Positions 52,005 through 64,000 of a stretch of DNA of 64,000 nt are shown here, one piece after another; the first letter of the stretch is position 1; every line of letters starts with the position of its first letter. The notes beneath the pieces are model-generated. The model had not been told where the DNA came from. It saw only the letters and a program-made list of their open reading frames with translations, and searched no databases. The translations under genes were made by a program, and so were the position numbers. Source of the DNA: Martinezella calliandrae (GTDB lineage: Bacteria; Pseudomonadota; Alphaproteobacteria; Rhizobiales; Rhizobiaceae); the NCBI RefSeq assembly GCF_030272695.1, contig NZ_JARFYN010000005.1, positions 62,001 to 126,000 of the forward strand, given 5' to 3'.

Positions 52005-52913
52005 ATGGCTGACCGCCCCTGGCACCGATCGCTGATCAAGACCGGCGCGCGCCTGCTGCTCGGCGGTTCGCGCGCTCATGCGCAGGACGGGTTTCCAGGA
52101 CTGAATATCGTCCGAAGTAACGGCCCAGGGGAGGTGTTTTATCGCCGCACCAAGGTTGCCGACCTTTCTTCCGCAGACCGTTTGCGCAAGCAGTCCGGTT
52201 GGATCATCCATTTGGTCGGTTCCGGCCCGTCGATCCGCGACTGCGATCTGGCTGAACTGGAGAAAGGCAGCGCCATTCTATTGAATGGCGCCATTGGATT
52301 GATCGGCGAGCAGATCGCCATGCCGCTTGCCATCGCCGTCGAGGACGAGCGTTTCGTCTGGCGGCATTCGGAGATGATTATGGACAAGATCAGGTCCGGC
52401 ACGATCTGTCTGTTTTCCGTCGCCGTGCTGAGGGCGATTTCGGAGCTCGATAGCCGCTGGCTCAAGGACAAGACGGTCATTCTGATCGACGACATCCGCA
52501 AACCCTATGGCGGACGGCGTCGTTCCGTCGACGAGTCGAGAGGACTTGATTTTGTTAGGCTTAATACCACCGGCTCCGCCGGCTTTTCCTTTGCGCCAGA
52601 TCGCGGCGTCTTCCAAGGCGGCTCGGTCGCGGTGTCAGCGCTGCAGTTTGCGCTTTACTGCCTACCCACAAGGATTGGCTTCCTCGGCATCGACATTTCC
52701 AATGCCCATGAGCCCCGTTTTTATGAAACCAGCGATGAAACCGCCTTTTCCGGTATCGCGCGGGCTGAAGCTCGCATCCTTGAACATTTTGTTCTGGCAA
52801 AGCAAATCGCGTCGGAGCGAGGCGTGACATTTGTCAACCATTCGCCGGTTTCGGCGCTATTGAAGTATGGATTCGGCTATGATGCACGGTTTGCCGCGCT
52901 ATCGACAATCTGA
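52005..52913 (+). CDS. Unassigned protein in LPS-core-type cluster, nucleotide-sugar-fold-like motif
   Basis: A 302-residue protein I cannot name. The motif WIIHLVGSGPSIRDCDLAEL near residue 68, followed by ILLNGAIGLI, resembles the phosphate-binding (N)GPS loop of some sialyltransferase-like (GT42) and DUF115/MptE-like proteins, which bind nucleotide-sugar or diphosphate groups. A late GFLGIDISNAHEPRFYE is consistent with such a fold. It starts four bases after the lrp-type stop and ends 18 bases before a GT92-type gene, so a role in surface-polysaccharide synthesis is likely. This is inference; no catalytic residues are proven. Confidence 0.6.
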   Translation: MADRPWHRSLIKTGARLLLGGSRAHAQDGFPGLNIVRSNGPGEVFYRRTKVADLSSADRLRKQSGWIIHLVGSGPSIRDCDLAELEKGSAILLNGAIGLIGEQIAMPLAIAVEDERFVWRHSEMIMDKIRSGTICLFSVAVLRAISELDSRWLKDKTVILIDDIRKPYGGRRRSVDESRGLDFVRLNTTGSAGFSFAPDRGVFQGGSVAVSALQFALYCLPTRIGFLGIDISNAHEPRFYETSDETAFSGIARAEARILEHFVLAKQIASERGVTFVNHSPVSALLKYGFGYDARFAALSTI

Positions 52914-52931
52914 GTTGCAGGGAACGCACAT

Positions 52932-53885
52932 ATGGTTTGGCTGAAGCCAAAGATCTCGGCCAAGCAGCTCACAATCGATCCGCCAAAGCCGCAGGAGGGT
53001 CGGCACGGCATCGCGATTGCCGTTTGCGTCAAGGACGAGGCGCGCTACATCGAGGAATGGGTGCGCTTCCATCAGGCCGTCGGTATTCGTCACTTCTATA
53101 TCTATGACAATGGCTCGACAGACGAGACTAACGCCATTCTGCGCGATCTCCTGGATGCCGATAGGCTGACGATAATCCCTTGGGCGGGACGTATGACCGA
53201 CGCAACTACGCGCGCGCCTCTGAGCGGTCAGGTCATCGTCTTTGCCCACGCCATCCTCAATTTCGGCGGCGCGTACCGCTGGATGGCCTTCATCGACGTC
53301 GACGAGTTCCTTCTGCCGAAAAAGGGGCTGACGGTGGAGGAGGCGCTCCAAGCCGTGGGCGACTTTCCGAATGTTTCGCTGCCATGGCATATGTTCGCCA
53401 CCAGCGGTCATGAGACGCCGCCTGATGGCCCGCTGGCGTTGAACTACACGAAACGCGGTGCCGATCCGATGACTCCTAAGGAACATGTCAGCAATTTCAA
53501 GTGTATCGTCGATCCCTGCGAGGTGATCGAAGTCAGCGTGCATCAGTTCAAGACACGTGCATTCGGCGATCTGACGGTAAACGATGCCGGAAAGCGCTTC
53601 ACGCGCCGGCTACGGAGGTCGCCGGATTTCTATTCGAACCGGTTCCTGCAGCTCAATCACTACTACACCAAATCCCGTGAAGAGCTGATGGCCAAGCTGG
53701 CGCGCGGATGGACCTATGATGCCTCGCCGACCAAGTATCGGGACAAGGTTTTGTCTATCGTCAAAAGCGTCGAGGAAGATCTGGTCGAGGATCGGGCCAT
53801 GGTCGAGTTCATCGAGCGCAACCATATCGACCTCGGCCAGTTAGTTCGCAAGGCTCAGCGGGCGGCGTCAAGCAATCGCCGATAG
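52932..53885 (+). CDS. Glycosyltransferase family 92-type protein
   Basis: A 317-residue GT-A fold transferase of the GT92 (DUF23) kind: GIAIAVCVKDEARYIEEWVRFHQAVGIRHFYIYDNGSTDETNAIL is the donor-binding start, AFIDVDEFLLPKKG holds the DxD-like metal site (DVDEF), and LNHYYTKSREELMAKLARG is the typical C-terminal block. It probably adds a sugar to the LPS core or another surface glycan. AGGGA precedes ATG 52932. Its last 31 bases overlap, tail to tail, the end of the lpsB-like gene on the other strand. Confidence 0.82.
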   Translation: MVWLKPKISAKQLTIDPPKPQEGRHGIAIAVCVKDEARYIEEWVRFHQAVGIRHFYIYDNGSTDETNAILRDLLDADRLTIIPWAGRMTDATTRAPLSGQVIVFAHAILNFGGAYRWMAFIDVDEFLLPKKGLTVEEALQAVGDFPNVSLPWHMFATSGHETPPDGPLALNYTKRGADPMTPKEHVSNFKCIVDPCEVIEVSVHQFKTRAFGDLTVNDAGKRFTRRLRRSPDFYSNRFLQLNHYYTKSREELMAKLARGWTYDASPTKYRDKVLSIVKSVEEDLVEDRAMVEFIERNHIDLGQLVRKAQRAASSNRR

Positions 53886-54934
53886 ATGTCGCCGATCGCG
53901 GTGGCTTCCTTTTCGAGCGCGAATTCGCTGCGCACATGACGCACGGCGTTTTCACCCTGTTGAAGCGCCTGTTCGGGATTGGCGAGATACCAGGCGATGG
54001 CCTTGGTCAGGGCCTCTCCATCGCCCGCCGGCACGATCGCACCGGTCTCGCCAGGCACGATCAATTCGGCATAGGCGCCCGCATCGGAGGCAACGACGGC
54101 GGTGCGCGAAGCCATGGCTTCCAGCGGCGTCAAGCCGAAACCTTCGTTGCGGGAAGGGGCGACGTAAAGTGTCGACCGGCGATACCAAGGCCTGATATCG
54201 TCGACTTCGCCGAGGAAGCGGATGCGATCACCAAGGCCGGCTGCAGCCACCATCTTTACCAGTTCGTCGCCGAAGCCGCGATGTTCAGCGGTTACCCGAC
54301 CGCAGACGACGGCGGTCCAGTCCGGGTAGCGCGGCAGTAGGTCGATCATCGCCTTGACGAAGAGATCCGTCCCCTTCTGGTGGCGAACGCGACCGAAGCA
54401 GCCGATCAGATAGGTGCCGGGCAGGCCGGTGGCGGCCATGCGATCGCTCGGCACTTCCGGCGGATGAAACATATTCAGGTCGACGCCATGCTGGATGACG
54501 GTGTGCGGCACCTGCAAGAAACTGCCGGAGCGGTTGCTTGTGGCGATCACGGCGTCCATGCGGCGGATCAGAAAACGCGTATAGGCGGTGTGACGACGTT
54601 GGGCGGCTGACGTGAAGACCAGTTTCAGTGGCATGCGCAACACGGAGCGCAGCACCAGCCCGACCAGCATCTCGTTATTGCGGCGGGCATGCCAGACGCG
54701 CACACGATGGCGGCGCGGCCTCATCCAGAGGCCGGGAAGCCGCGCCCAGCCAAGCTTGGGCAGATCTTCTGGCAAGCCCGGACCAAGTGTCGCGATATGG
54801 CAGCCAAGTTCAATCTGCTTCGGGATCAACTGCACGATCGTCGAGGTAACGCCCGAGAGCCGGCGTTTGAAGTTCGTCGCAATGACCTCGATCTCGCTGA
54901 GATCGCCTGAGTGCGATGCGTCGCGATCGCGCAC
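53855..54934 (-). CDS. lpsB: LPS core glycosyltransferase, GT4 family (LpsB/LpcC type)
   Basis: A 359-residue GT-B enzyme. DLSEIEVIATNFKRRLSGVTSTIVQLIPKQ opens the acceptor domain; FGRVRHQKGTDLFVKAMIDL, the donor region FLGEVDDIRPWYRRSTLYVAPSRNEGFGLTPLEAMAS (E-x7-E motif) and GETGAIVPAGDGEAL close the donor domain. It matches the mannosyltransferase LpsB of Sinorhizobium / LpcC of R. leguminosarum, which acts on the LPS inner core and is needed for symbiosis. The position next to greA, and near lrp and trxB, agrees with S. meliloti. It starts six bases after the greA stop. Confidence 0.88.
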   Translation of the reverse strand: MRDRDASHSGDLSEIEVIATNFKRRLSGVTSTIVQLIPKQIELGCHIATLGPGLPEDLPKLGWARLPGLWMRPRRHRVRVWHARRNNEMLVGLVLRSVLRMPLKLVFTSAAQRRHTAYTRFLIRRMDAVIATSNRSGSFLQVPHTVIQHGVDLNMFHPPEVPSDRMAATGLPGTYLIGCFGRVRHQKGTDLFVKAMIDLLPRYPDWTAVVCGRVTAEHRGFGDELVKMVAAAGLGDRIRFLGEVDDIRPWYRRSTLYVAPSRNEGFGLTPLEAMASRTAVVASDAGAYAELIVPGETGAIVPAGDGEALTKAIAWYLANPEQALQQGENAVRHVRSEFALEKEATAIGDIYRRLLDAAR

Positions 54935-54940
54935 GGGCGA

Positions 54941-55417
54941 TCAGCCCCAGGTGACGGAGAGGATTTCGTAGGCCTTGGCGCCGCCAGGCGCGTTGACCTC
55001 GATGGAATCGCCGACTTCCTTGCCGATCAGGGCGCGCGCGATCGGCGACGAGATGGAGATGCGGCCAGCCTTCACGTCGGCTTCCTGATCGCCGACGATC
55101 TGATAGATCTTCTCCTCCTCGGTGTCCTCGTCGACGAGTTTCACCTTGGCGCCGAACTTGATCTTCGAGCCGGACATCTTGGCGAGATCGATGACTTCGG
55201 CGCGCGCCGTCAGATCTTCGAGTTCGCTGATGCGGCCTTCGTTGTGGCTCTGGGCTTCCTTGGCGGCGTGGTACTCGGCGTTTTCGGAAAGGTCACCATG
55301 GGCGCGTGCTTCCGAAATTGCCTCGATGATTCGCGGGCGCTCCTCCTGCTGACGCCAGCGCAGCTCTTCCTGCAGCTTGACGAACCCGTTTTGCGTCATC
55401 GGCACCTTTTCAACCAT
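54941..55417 (-). CDS. greA: Transcription elongation factor GreA
   Basis: A 158-residue factor that enters the RNA polymerase secondary channel and stimulates cleavage of backtracked RNA. The N-terminal coiled coil shows [17 protein letters not shown], the tip acidic pair in [18 protein letters not shown], and the C-terminal domain carries [34 protein letters not shown]. All positions fit GreA. AAGGA lies upstream of the ATG. The lpsB-like gene follows six bases later and is probably co-transcribed. Confidence 0.96.
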   Translation of the reverse strand: MVEKVPMTQNGFVKLQEELRWRQQEERPRIIEAISEARAHGDLSENAEYHAAKEAQSHNEGRISELEDLTARAEVIDLAKMSGSKIKFGAKVKLVDEDTEEEKIYQIVGDQEADVKAGRISISSPIARALIGKEVGDSIEVNAPGGAKAYEILSVTWG

Positions 55418-55672
55418 TTTTCTTGTCCTTCACTCCCTGCGTTGCTCTGTCGCAGACACAAAAGAAAACAGGTCCCGAAGCGGTACCTCGGAACCATACA
55501 GAGCCATTATTCTGTCATCTATAGCAGATTGCGACAGACGATTGCCAGAAAATTCGGTGACTTATGGTGGGGCGGGTCTTGGCCGATACGCGCTGAAGCC
55601 AGAATTTATGTACCCATCGGCCGACTGTTTGGAGCGCCTGCCAATCGCTGAGCGGGCAGAAAGATGGCTTCG

Positions 55673-56200
55673 CTAATGTTCCGTCATTGCGCTCATCGGT
55701 AGGGCCTGCGCATGACGCAATGTCGGCATGATCAGGGTCACGCAGGCCGCAGCACAGATCAGGCCAGCAGCGGAGATGATGCTCGCGATAGGCGTTTCGG
55801 CGACGAATTGGCTGCCGACCGCCGTACCGATGATAGCGCTGAACAGGGCGATGCCGATCGCGCCGCCAGATGCCTTGCGGCATTCACAACGCCCGAAGCG
55901 ATGCCAACGGATTGGGGATCGGCATAGGCCAGTGTCGCTGCCATCAGCGAGGGGATCGCGAGCGCTATGCCTGCTCCGGCGACCATGAAGGTGGGAGCGA
56001 CCAGGAAGGCGCTGGGGTCGGGTCCGATGAAACACATGGCGGCATAGCCGATCGTCGCCAACAAAGGCCGACGATCATGCTCGGACGAATGCCGAAATGA
56101 GCAGCAAGCCGGCCGGCCGCGACGTTGACGATCATGATCGCCGCGCTCATCGGAACAAAGGCGACGCCAGAAGGAAGCGAGCGTTATCACGGGCGATGAC
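55673..56200 (-). pseudogene. Frameshifted C-terminal remnant of an MFS (DHA2-type) drug transporter
   Basis: Three frames of the minus strand carry successive pieces of one protein: SLPSGVAFVPMSAAIMIVN with AGRLAAHFGIRPSMIVGL (right end), then GYAAMCFIGPDPSAFLVAPTFMVAGAGIALAIPSLMAATLAYADPQSVGIASGVVNAARHL, then KASGGAIGIALFSAIIGTAVGSQFV to a stop at 55673. Two frameshifts separate them, near 56080 and 55880. Together they cover roughly the last 170 residues of a DHA2-group efflux protein. The N-terminal two thirds is missing, and carB begins its 3' end 39 bases away. Confidence 0.8.
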
Positions 56201-56238
56201 GAAGCCGCTGTGAAAGCTCCGTCACCGTCAACAACGCC

Positions 56239-59724
<3,486 letters not shown>

Positions 59725-59957
59725 GGGCTCACATCCGTTTTTTTGTTGCGCGAAAAACCGGCCAGGGTGGGAGGTCACCGGCCGGGGCGCATGGGCAAAT
59801 ATTTTCAGGCTAGAAGCGGCTTATAGGCAAATGTATCTGCAAACGGAACCCCATAAATCGCGGAATCGACAGGAATCGGAAGAGAAGGCCGTTGCCGCGT
59901 TTGGCGCTGTCGGCGCGGGCATTGACCGCTGAACGGCGGCCGCCTCGCCAATATCCG

Positions 59958-61127
59958 TCAATCCAGTATATAGTGCGGCACAAAGCGCGAGGTGTCGCGT
60001 GTGATCGGCGTGTCGTCTTCGCGGATGCCGATGCCGGCCGGCTGCCCGGCGATAATCCAGGAACCGATGACGGTCCAGTCGTCGCCGAAGCGGGGAAGGA
60101 GTCTAAGCGCCTGCCTGATATAGCCTTCCGCGCCATAGGGGCCGTCGACGCGATAATTGCCTCCATCTGCCTGATGGTTGACGAGCGTTACGTTGGCGCC
60201 CTCACGGGAGAGCAGCGGCTTGCGGACATATGTCTCGCCAAGGGCTTCGGCACGGGGATCATCATCGAAATATGCGGGAAGCAGATTTTCGTGATGGGGA
60301 AACATATCCCATAGAACCGGCAATAGTCCCTTGTTTGAAAGCGCCAATTTCCACAAGGGCTCGACCACTCTCGTCGGCGTCGCCGGTAGATGGCGAGCGA
60401 AGGGCTCGCGCACCATGTCCTCGAGCGGATAAAGCTTGAAGAGGCAATCGACGCGCTGATCTTGTAAGTCGGTCAGCCAATGTTTGGCATCAACGCCGAT
60501 ATCGGCCATGCCGAGCAACATCGCCTCGCACCCCGCCTGGGCGGCGCAGTCGACGAGGTAATTCAGCGTCACCAGGTCCTCTTCCGAGCCCAGAATGCCG
60601 GCGAAATGCATTCGTCTGGATGGGCCGGGGAGAAACCGCAGGGCATCGATCAGTCGCTCGTGGATCGAGTTGAATTGGTCGGCGGTCCTCGAAATTTCTC
60701 CACGCGCCTTCATGTCTTCCAGCCATCGCCACTGGAAGACGGCGCTCTCGAACAAGCTCGTCGGGGTGTCCGCGTTGAACTCCAAAAGTTTCGCCGGTCC
60801 GTCGCCGCCGTAAGCCAGGTCAAAGCGGCCATAGAGATCGCGCTCCCGGTTGCGCCAAGACCGGAAAACGGCCCCATGAAATTCTGGCGGGATCGCCATG
60901 CGGGACATCAGACCGGCATCGGCAACGATCCGGTCGACCGCACTGTAGCACATTTGCAGGAGCGTAGCGGACGGGTCCTCGAGCCTGGTTTCGATCTCGT
61001 CCAGAGTGAAGACGTAGGCGTGGCGCTCGTCCCAATAGCGCTCGTCGTTGATGGAGTGGATGGTAAAGCCGCAGTTCTCCGCATCGGCCTGCCAATTTGG
61101 TCTTTCGTTGACGACCACGCGTTTCAT
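59958..61127 (-). CDS. Glutathionylspermidine synthase-family ATP-grasp protein (YgiC-like)
   Basis: A 389-residue ATP-grasp ligase of the glutathionylspermidine synthase C-terminal family. Conserved: FTLDEIETRLEDPSATLLQMC, GRFDLAYGGDGPAKLLEFNADTPTSLFESAVFQW (substrate region), GSEEDLVTLNYLVDCA, FKLYPLEDMVREPFARHL, VRKPLLSREGANVTLV and GSWIIAGQPAGIGIREDDTPITRD. No amidase domain is present, as in E. coli YgiC, which is not known to make glutathionylspermidine; it is thought to ligate a peptide or peptide-like molecule. It follows the ygiB-like gene by 13 bases, the same pairing as in E. coli. Confidence 0.9.
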   Translation of the reverse strand: MKRVVVNERPNWQADAENCGFTIHSINDERYWDERHAYVFTLDEIETRLEDPSATLLQMCYSAVDRIVADAGLMSRMAIPPEFHGAVFRSWRNRERDLYGRFDLAYGGDGPAKLLEFNADTPTSLFESAVFQWRWLEDMKARGEISRTADQFNSIHERLIDALRFLPGPSRRMHFAGILGSEEDLVTLNYLVDCAAQAGCEAMLLGMADIGVDAKHWLTDLQDQRVDCLFKLYPLEDMVREPFARHLPATPTRVVEPLWKLALSNKGLLPVLWDMFPHHENLLPAYFDDDPRAEALGETYVRKPLLSREGANVTLVNHQADGGNYRVDGPYGAEGYIRQALRLLPRFGDDWTVIGSWIIAGQPAGIGIREDDTPITRDTSRFVPHYILD

Positions 61128-61140
61128 CGGCGGCTGTTCC

Positions 61141-61731
61141 TCAACCGGCAAGGTGAAAACCGCGGAAGCCCCAGCCGCCGCGTTCCACCGTTGTCGTCGA
61201 ATTGACAGATGGTTTCGAATAGCCGCGCCAGGATCCTCCGCCACCGCCGGATGACGAAGAATGGGAAGGCTGGGTGCCGTCATCCTTCTTCCGTGACGCA
61301 AAATCGGTGTTGGCGATCGGCTTGCTGTTGGCGAGACTTTGCCCGGCAGCGGTTCTAAGATCGCTACTGCCACGCGGTTGGTACAGTGCATTGGCATTGT
61401 AGGTTTGCGCGACGTTGCCAACGACGTAGCCGGCCATGAAAGGAATGAAATGGCCCAGGCCGGCACGGTGGGCACCTGTTGTCGGCTGGCAATCGTTGAC
61501 GCCATAGTCCTTTTCACATGCCGCCACCGTTTCGTAGGCCGGCGCATTTTGGAGGCGTTCTTTTTCGGCTGCCGCAAAATCGGATCGGCACCTCTCAGCC
61601 GTATAGATGTCTTCGGCGATGCAGGCATCGACGTCCTTGTAAATTTTTGCGGTGTTGTTGTCCTTCTGGCCACAGCCCGTCAGTGCCGCCGTTCCCATCA
61701 CAAGCAGCGACACACTCATCGATCGTTTCAT
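61141..61731 (-). CDS. DUF1190 lipoprotein (YgiB-like)
   Basis: A 196-residue lipoprotein with lipobox TAALTGC (Cys near residue 20), then KIYKDVDACIAEDIYTAERCRSDFAAAEKERLQNAPAYETVAACEKDYGVNDCQ, the Cys-containing DUF1190 block. A middle region FIPFMAGYVVGNVAQTYNANALYQPRG and a Ser/Gly-rich C-terminus (SSSSGGGGGSWRG) ending GWGFRGFHLAG follow. It pairs with the YgiC-like gene 13 bases downstream. An ATG at 61734 gives one more residue. Function unknown; envelope localisation is predicted from the lipobox. Confidence 0.88.
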   Translation of the reverse strand: MKRSMSVSLLVMGTAALTGCGQKDNNTAKIYKDVDACIAEDIYTAERCRSDFAAAEKERLQNAPAYETVAACEKDYGVNDCQPTTGAHRAGLGHFIPFMAGYVVGNVAQTYNANALYQPRGSSDLRTAAGQSLANSKPIANTDFASRKKDDGTQPSHSSSSGGGGGSWRGYSKPSVNSTTTVERGGWGFRGFHLAG

Positions 61732-62030
61732 CAAACCCTCGGTGCATAGTTATGACGCGCATATACTTGCGCAACCGCAACGCGCCGCGAAATGCCGAAT
61801 TGCGGTTGTCCACATGGTAATAAAATGCAACGTATCGGCGCGTGGAAAGACGTAGGTGGGCACCCGAGATATTTAAAGAATGCTCGCCCAGATTTTGTTA
61901 CTGTCTGAGGTCCGATGGACATAATGGTGAAAATTTTCTTTCCGGTTTTCATAATTTATAGTGGGACGATGTATTTCAGAATGAGTTAGACTTTATTGTC
62001 TCAAGGACCTGCATCGCTGGAGGTGCAATC

Positions 62031-62972
62031 ATGGATTGGAAGGGACGTCGGCAATCCGACAATATCGAGGATGAACGCGGTTCTTCGCAGATGGGCGGCA
62101 GTTCCGGGGGTGGTCCCTTCGGTGGCGGCGGCATGGGCTTTCCCGGCGGCGGCATGCGGCGCGGCGGCGGCTTGAGCATCAGCACCATTGTCATCCTGGT
62201 GGTGATTTTTCTGGTGCTGAGGGCCATGGGCGTTGACGTCATTGGGCTGTTGCAGCAGAGCGGCGCCTTGGATGGCGGCACCGGCCCTGGCTACCAGCAG
62301 AGTAATTCAAGCGGCGGCAGTGGCGCGCCTGCCAACGACGAGATGAAGCAATTCGTTGCTACGGTGCTTGCCGATACCGAAGACACTTGGACAGGCATCT
62401 TCAAGTCGATGGGCAAAACCTATACCGATCCGAAGCTGGTGCTGTTTTCGGGTCGTTTCCCTTCAGCTTGTGGCACGGCCTCTGCCGCGACGGGGCCGTT
62501 CTATTGCCCGAGCGATCAGAAGGTCTATCTCGATATGGCCTTCTTTCAGCAGATGAAGGATCAATTCGGCGCATCTGGTGATTTCGCGCAAGCCTATGTG
62601 ATCGCCCATGAAGTCGGCCATCATGTTCAGGATTTGCTGGGGATTTTGCCGAAGTTCAATCAGGCGCGCCAGAATATGAGCGAGGTGGACGCCAACAAGT
62701 TGTCTGTGCGCATCGAGCTGCAAGCCGATTGCTTTGCTGGCATCTGGGGTAAGTTCACCCAGCAGAAAGGCATCCTGCAGGCTGGCGACCTCGAAGAGGC
62801 GCTGAATGCCGCGCAGCAGATCGGCGACGATACGCTGCAGAAGCGCAGCCAGGGCTATGTCGTCCCGGATAGTTTCAACCACGGCACTTCGGCGCAGCGT
62901 GTGAAATGGTTCAAGCAGGGCTTCCAATCCGGCAAGCTCAGCGACTGCGATACGCTGAATAATCCGGTTTGA
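62031..62972 (+). CDS. Neutral zinc metallopeptidase, YpfJ/KPN_00309 family
   Basis: A 313-residue membrane-anchored putative peptidase. A Gly-rich cytoplasmic start (MDWKGRRQSDNIEDERGSS then GGGPFGGGGMGFPGGGMRRGGG) precedes one membrane segment near residues 48-70. The C-terminal domain has YCPSDQKVYLDMAFFQQMKDQFG and the zinc signature AYVIAHEVGHHVQDLLGI (HEVGHH) with AQADCFAGIWG supplying the third ligand region, and ends KQGFQSGKLSDCDTLN. It is classed as a zinc protease by its motif; no substrate is known. It stands alone and is followed by a strong palindrome. Confidence 0.9.
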   Translation: MDWKGRRQSDNIEDERGSSQMGGSSGGGPFGGGGMGFPGGGMRRGGGLSISTIVILVVIFLVLRAMGVDVIGLLQQSGALDGGTGPGYQQSNSSGGSGAPANDEMKQFVATVLADTEDTWTGIFKSMGKTYTDPKLVLFSGRFPSACGTASAATGPFYCPSDQKVYLDMAFFQQMKDQFGASGDFAQAYVIAHEVGHHVQDLLGILPKFNQARQNMSEVDANKLSVRIELQADCFAGIWGKFTQQKGILQAGDLEEALNAAQQIGDDTLQKRSQGYVVPDSFNHGTSAQRVKWFKQGFQSGKLSDCDTLNNPV

Positions 62973-62980
62973 CTTCTGGC

Positions 62981-63012
62981 GCCTTCTCCCCTCTTATCCG
63001 AGGGGAGAAGGC
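62981..63012. terminator. 13-bp perfect palindrome between convergent genes
   Basis: GCCTTCTCCCCTC (62981-62993) and GAGGGGAGAAGGC (63000-63012) pair perfectly around TTATCC. It lies eight bases after the metallopeptidase stop and eight before the aldo/keto reductase stop. There is no T-run on either side; the sequence resembles a palindrome repeated in rhizobial intergenic regions, so it may act as both terminator and repeat element. Confidence 0.7.
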
Positions 63013-63019
63013 AAAGCCC

Positions 63020-64000
<981 letters not shown>

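Overview
This window looks like chromosomal DNA of an alphaproteobacterium of the Rhizobiaceae, most likely Rhizobium or a close relative. The evidence is the GC-rich third codon positions, the fused petABC (fbcFBC) operon, a ClpS2-type adaptor, a BA14K-type secreted protein, the order greA / lpsB-like glycosyltransferase / lrp / trxB / lysR, and 44-bp palindromic intergenic repeats of the kind scattered through rhizobial chromosomes. I see no rRNA, tRNA, CRISPR array, insertion sequence or prophage. It reads as core chromosome with small accessory insertions.

Layout. 0-3.4 kb: the tail of a PCMT-like methyltransferase, an ABC exporter and a membrane-anchored EEP-domain protein. 3.8-7.3 kb: the cytochrome bc1 operon petA-petB-petC, ended by a terminator, then apt. 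7.3-11.5 kb: two translationally coupled MaoC-like hydratases, a membrane protein, ychF and clpS. 11.5-16.7 kb: the translation block GNAT-pth-rplY, split by a two-gene c-di-GMP module (GGDEF-EAL protein plus periplasmic solute-binding protein). 17-21.3 kb: two tandem paralogous secreted proteins and an MFS transporter. 21.3-27.5 kb: a minus-strand run lgt, midA-like, pgeF, an M24-fold protein, a lipoprotein and prs, with lgt flanked by two copies of the 44-bp palindrome.

27.7-34.5 kb: ubiK, a YbjN-like protein, proC, csaA-like, a DUF1349 protein, a MarR / OmpR-type regulator / histidine kinase series, and ilvE. 34.5-38.8 kb: small secreted or membrane proteins, an MBL-fold hydrolase, a cold-shock protein and a DMT exporter. 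38.8-46.1 kb: a PQQ-type sugar dehydrogenase, aspartate aminotransferase, a Ca2+/H+ antiporter, a LysR/SDR divergent pair and an APH(6)-like kinase. 46.1-48.9 kb: an ArsR-MFS-Old Yellow Enzyme operon behind a 42-bp operator-like palindrome.

48.9-49.3 kb: two tandem minus-strand small RNA genes. Each has a recognisable promoter, a covarying stem, a CCUCCC-bearing loop and a rho-independent terminator. This is the most interesting signal in the window. 49.4-55.4 kb: LysR, trxB, lrp, an LPS-core-type cluster and greA. 55.7-56.2 kb: a frameshifted MFS remnant. 56.2-64 kb: carB, a ygiB-ygiC-like pair, a neutral zinc metallopeptidase and an aldo/keto reductase cut by the window end.

Several genes appear to start at TTG rather than ATG (petA, pgeF, lgt, the PQQ dehydrogenase). 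Start positions below use ribosome binding sites and conserved N-termini, so they are often shorter than the longest open frame. All family assignments come from reading the translated sequence; no database search was run.
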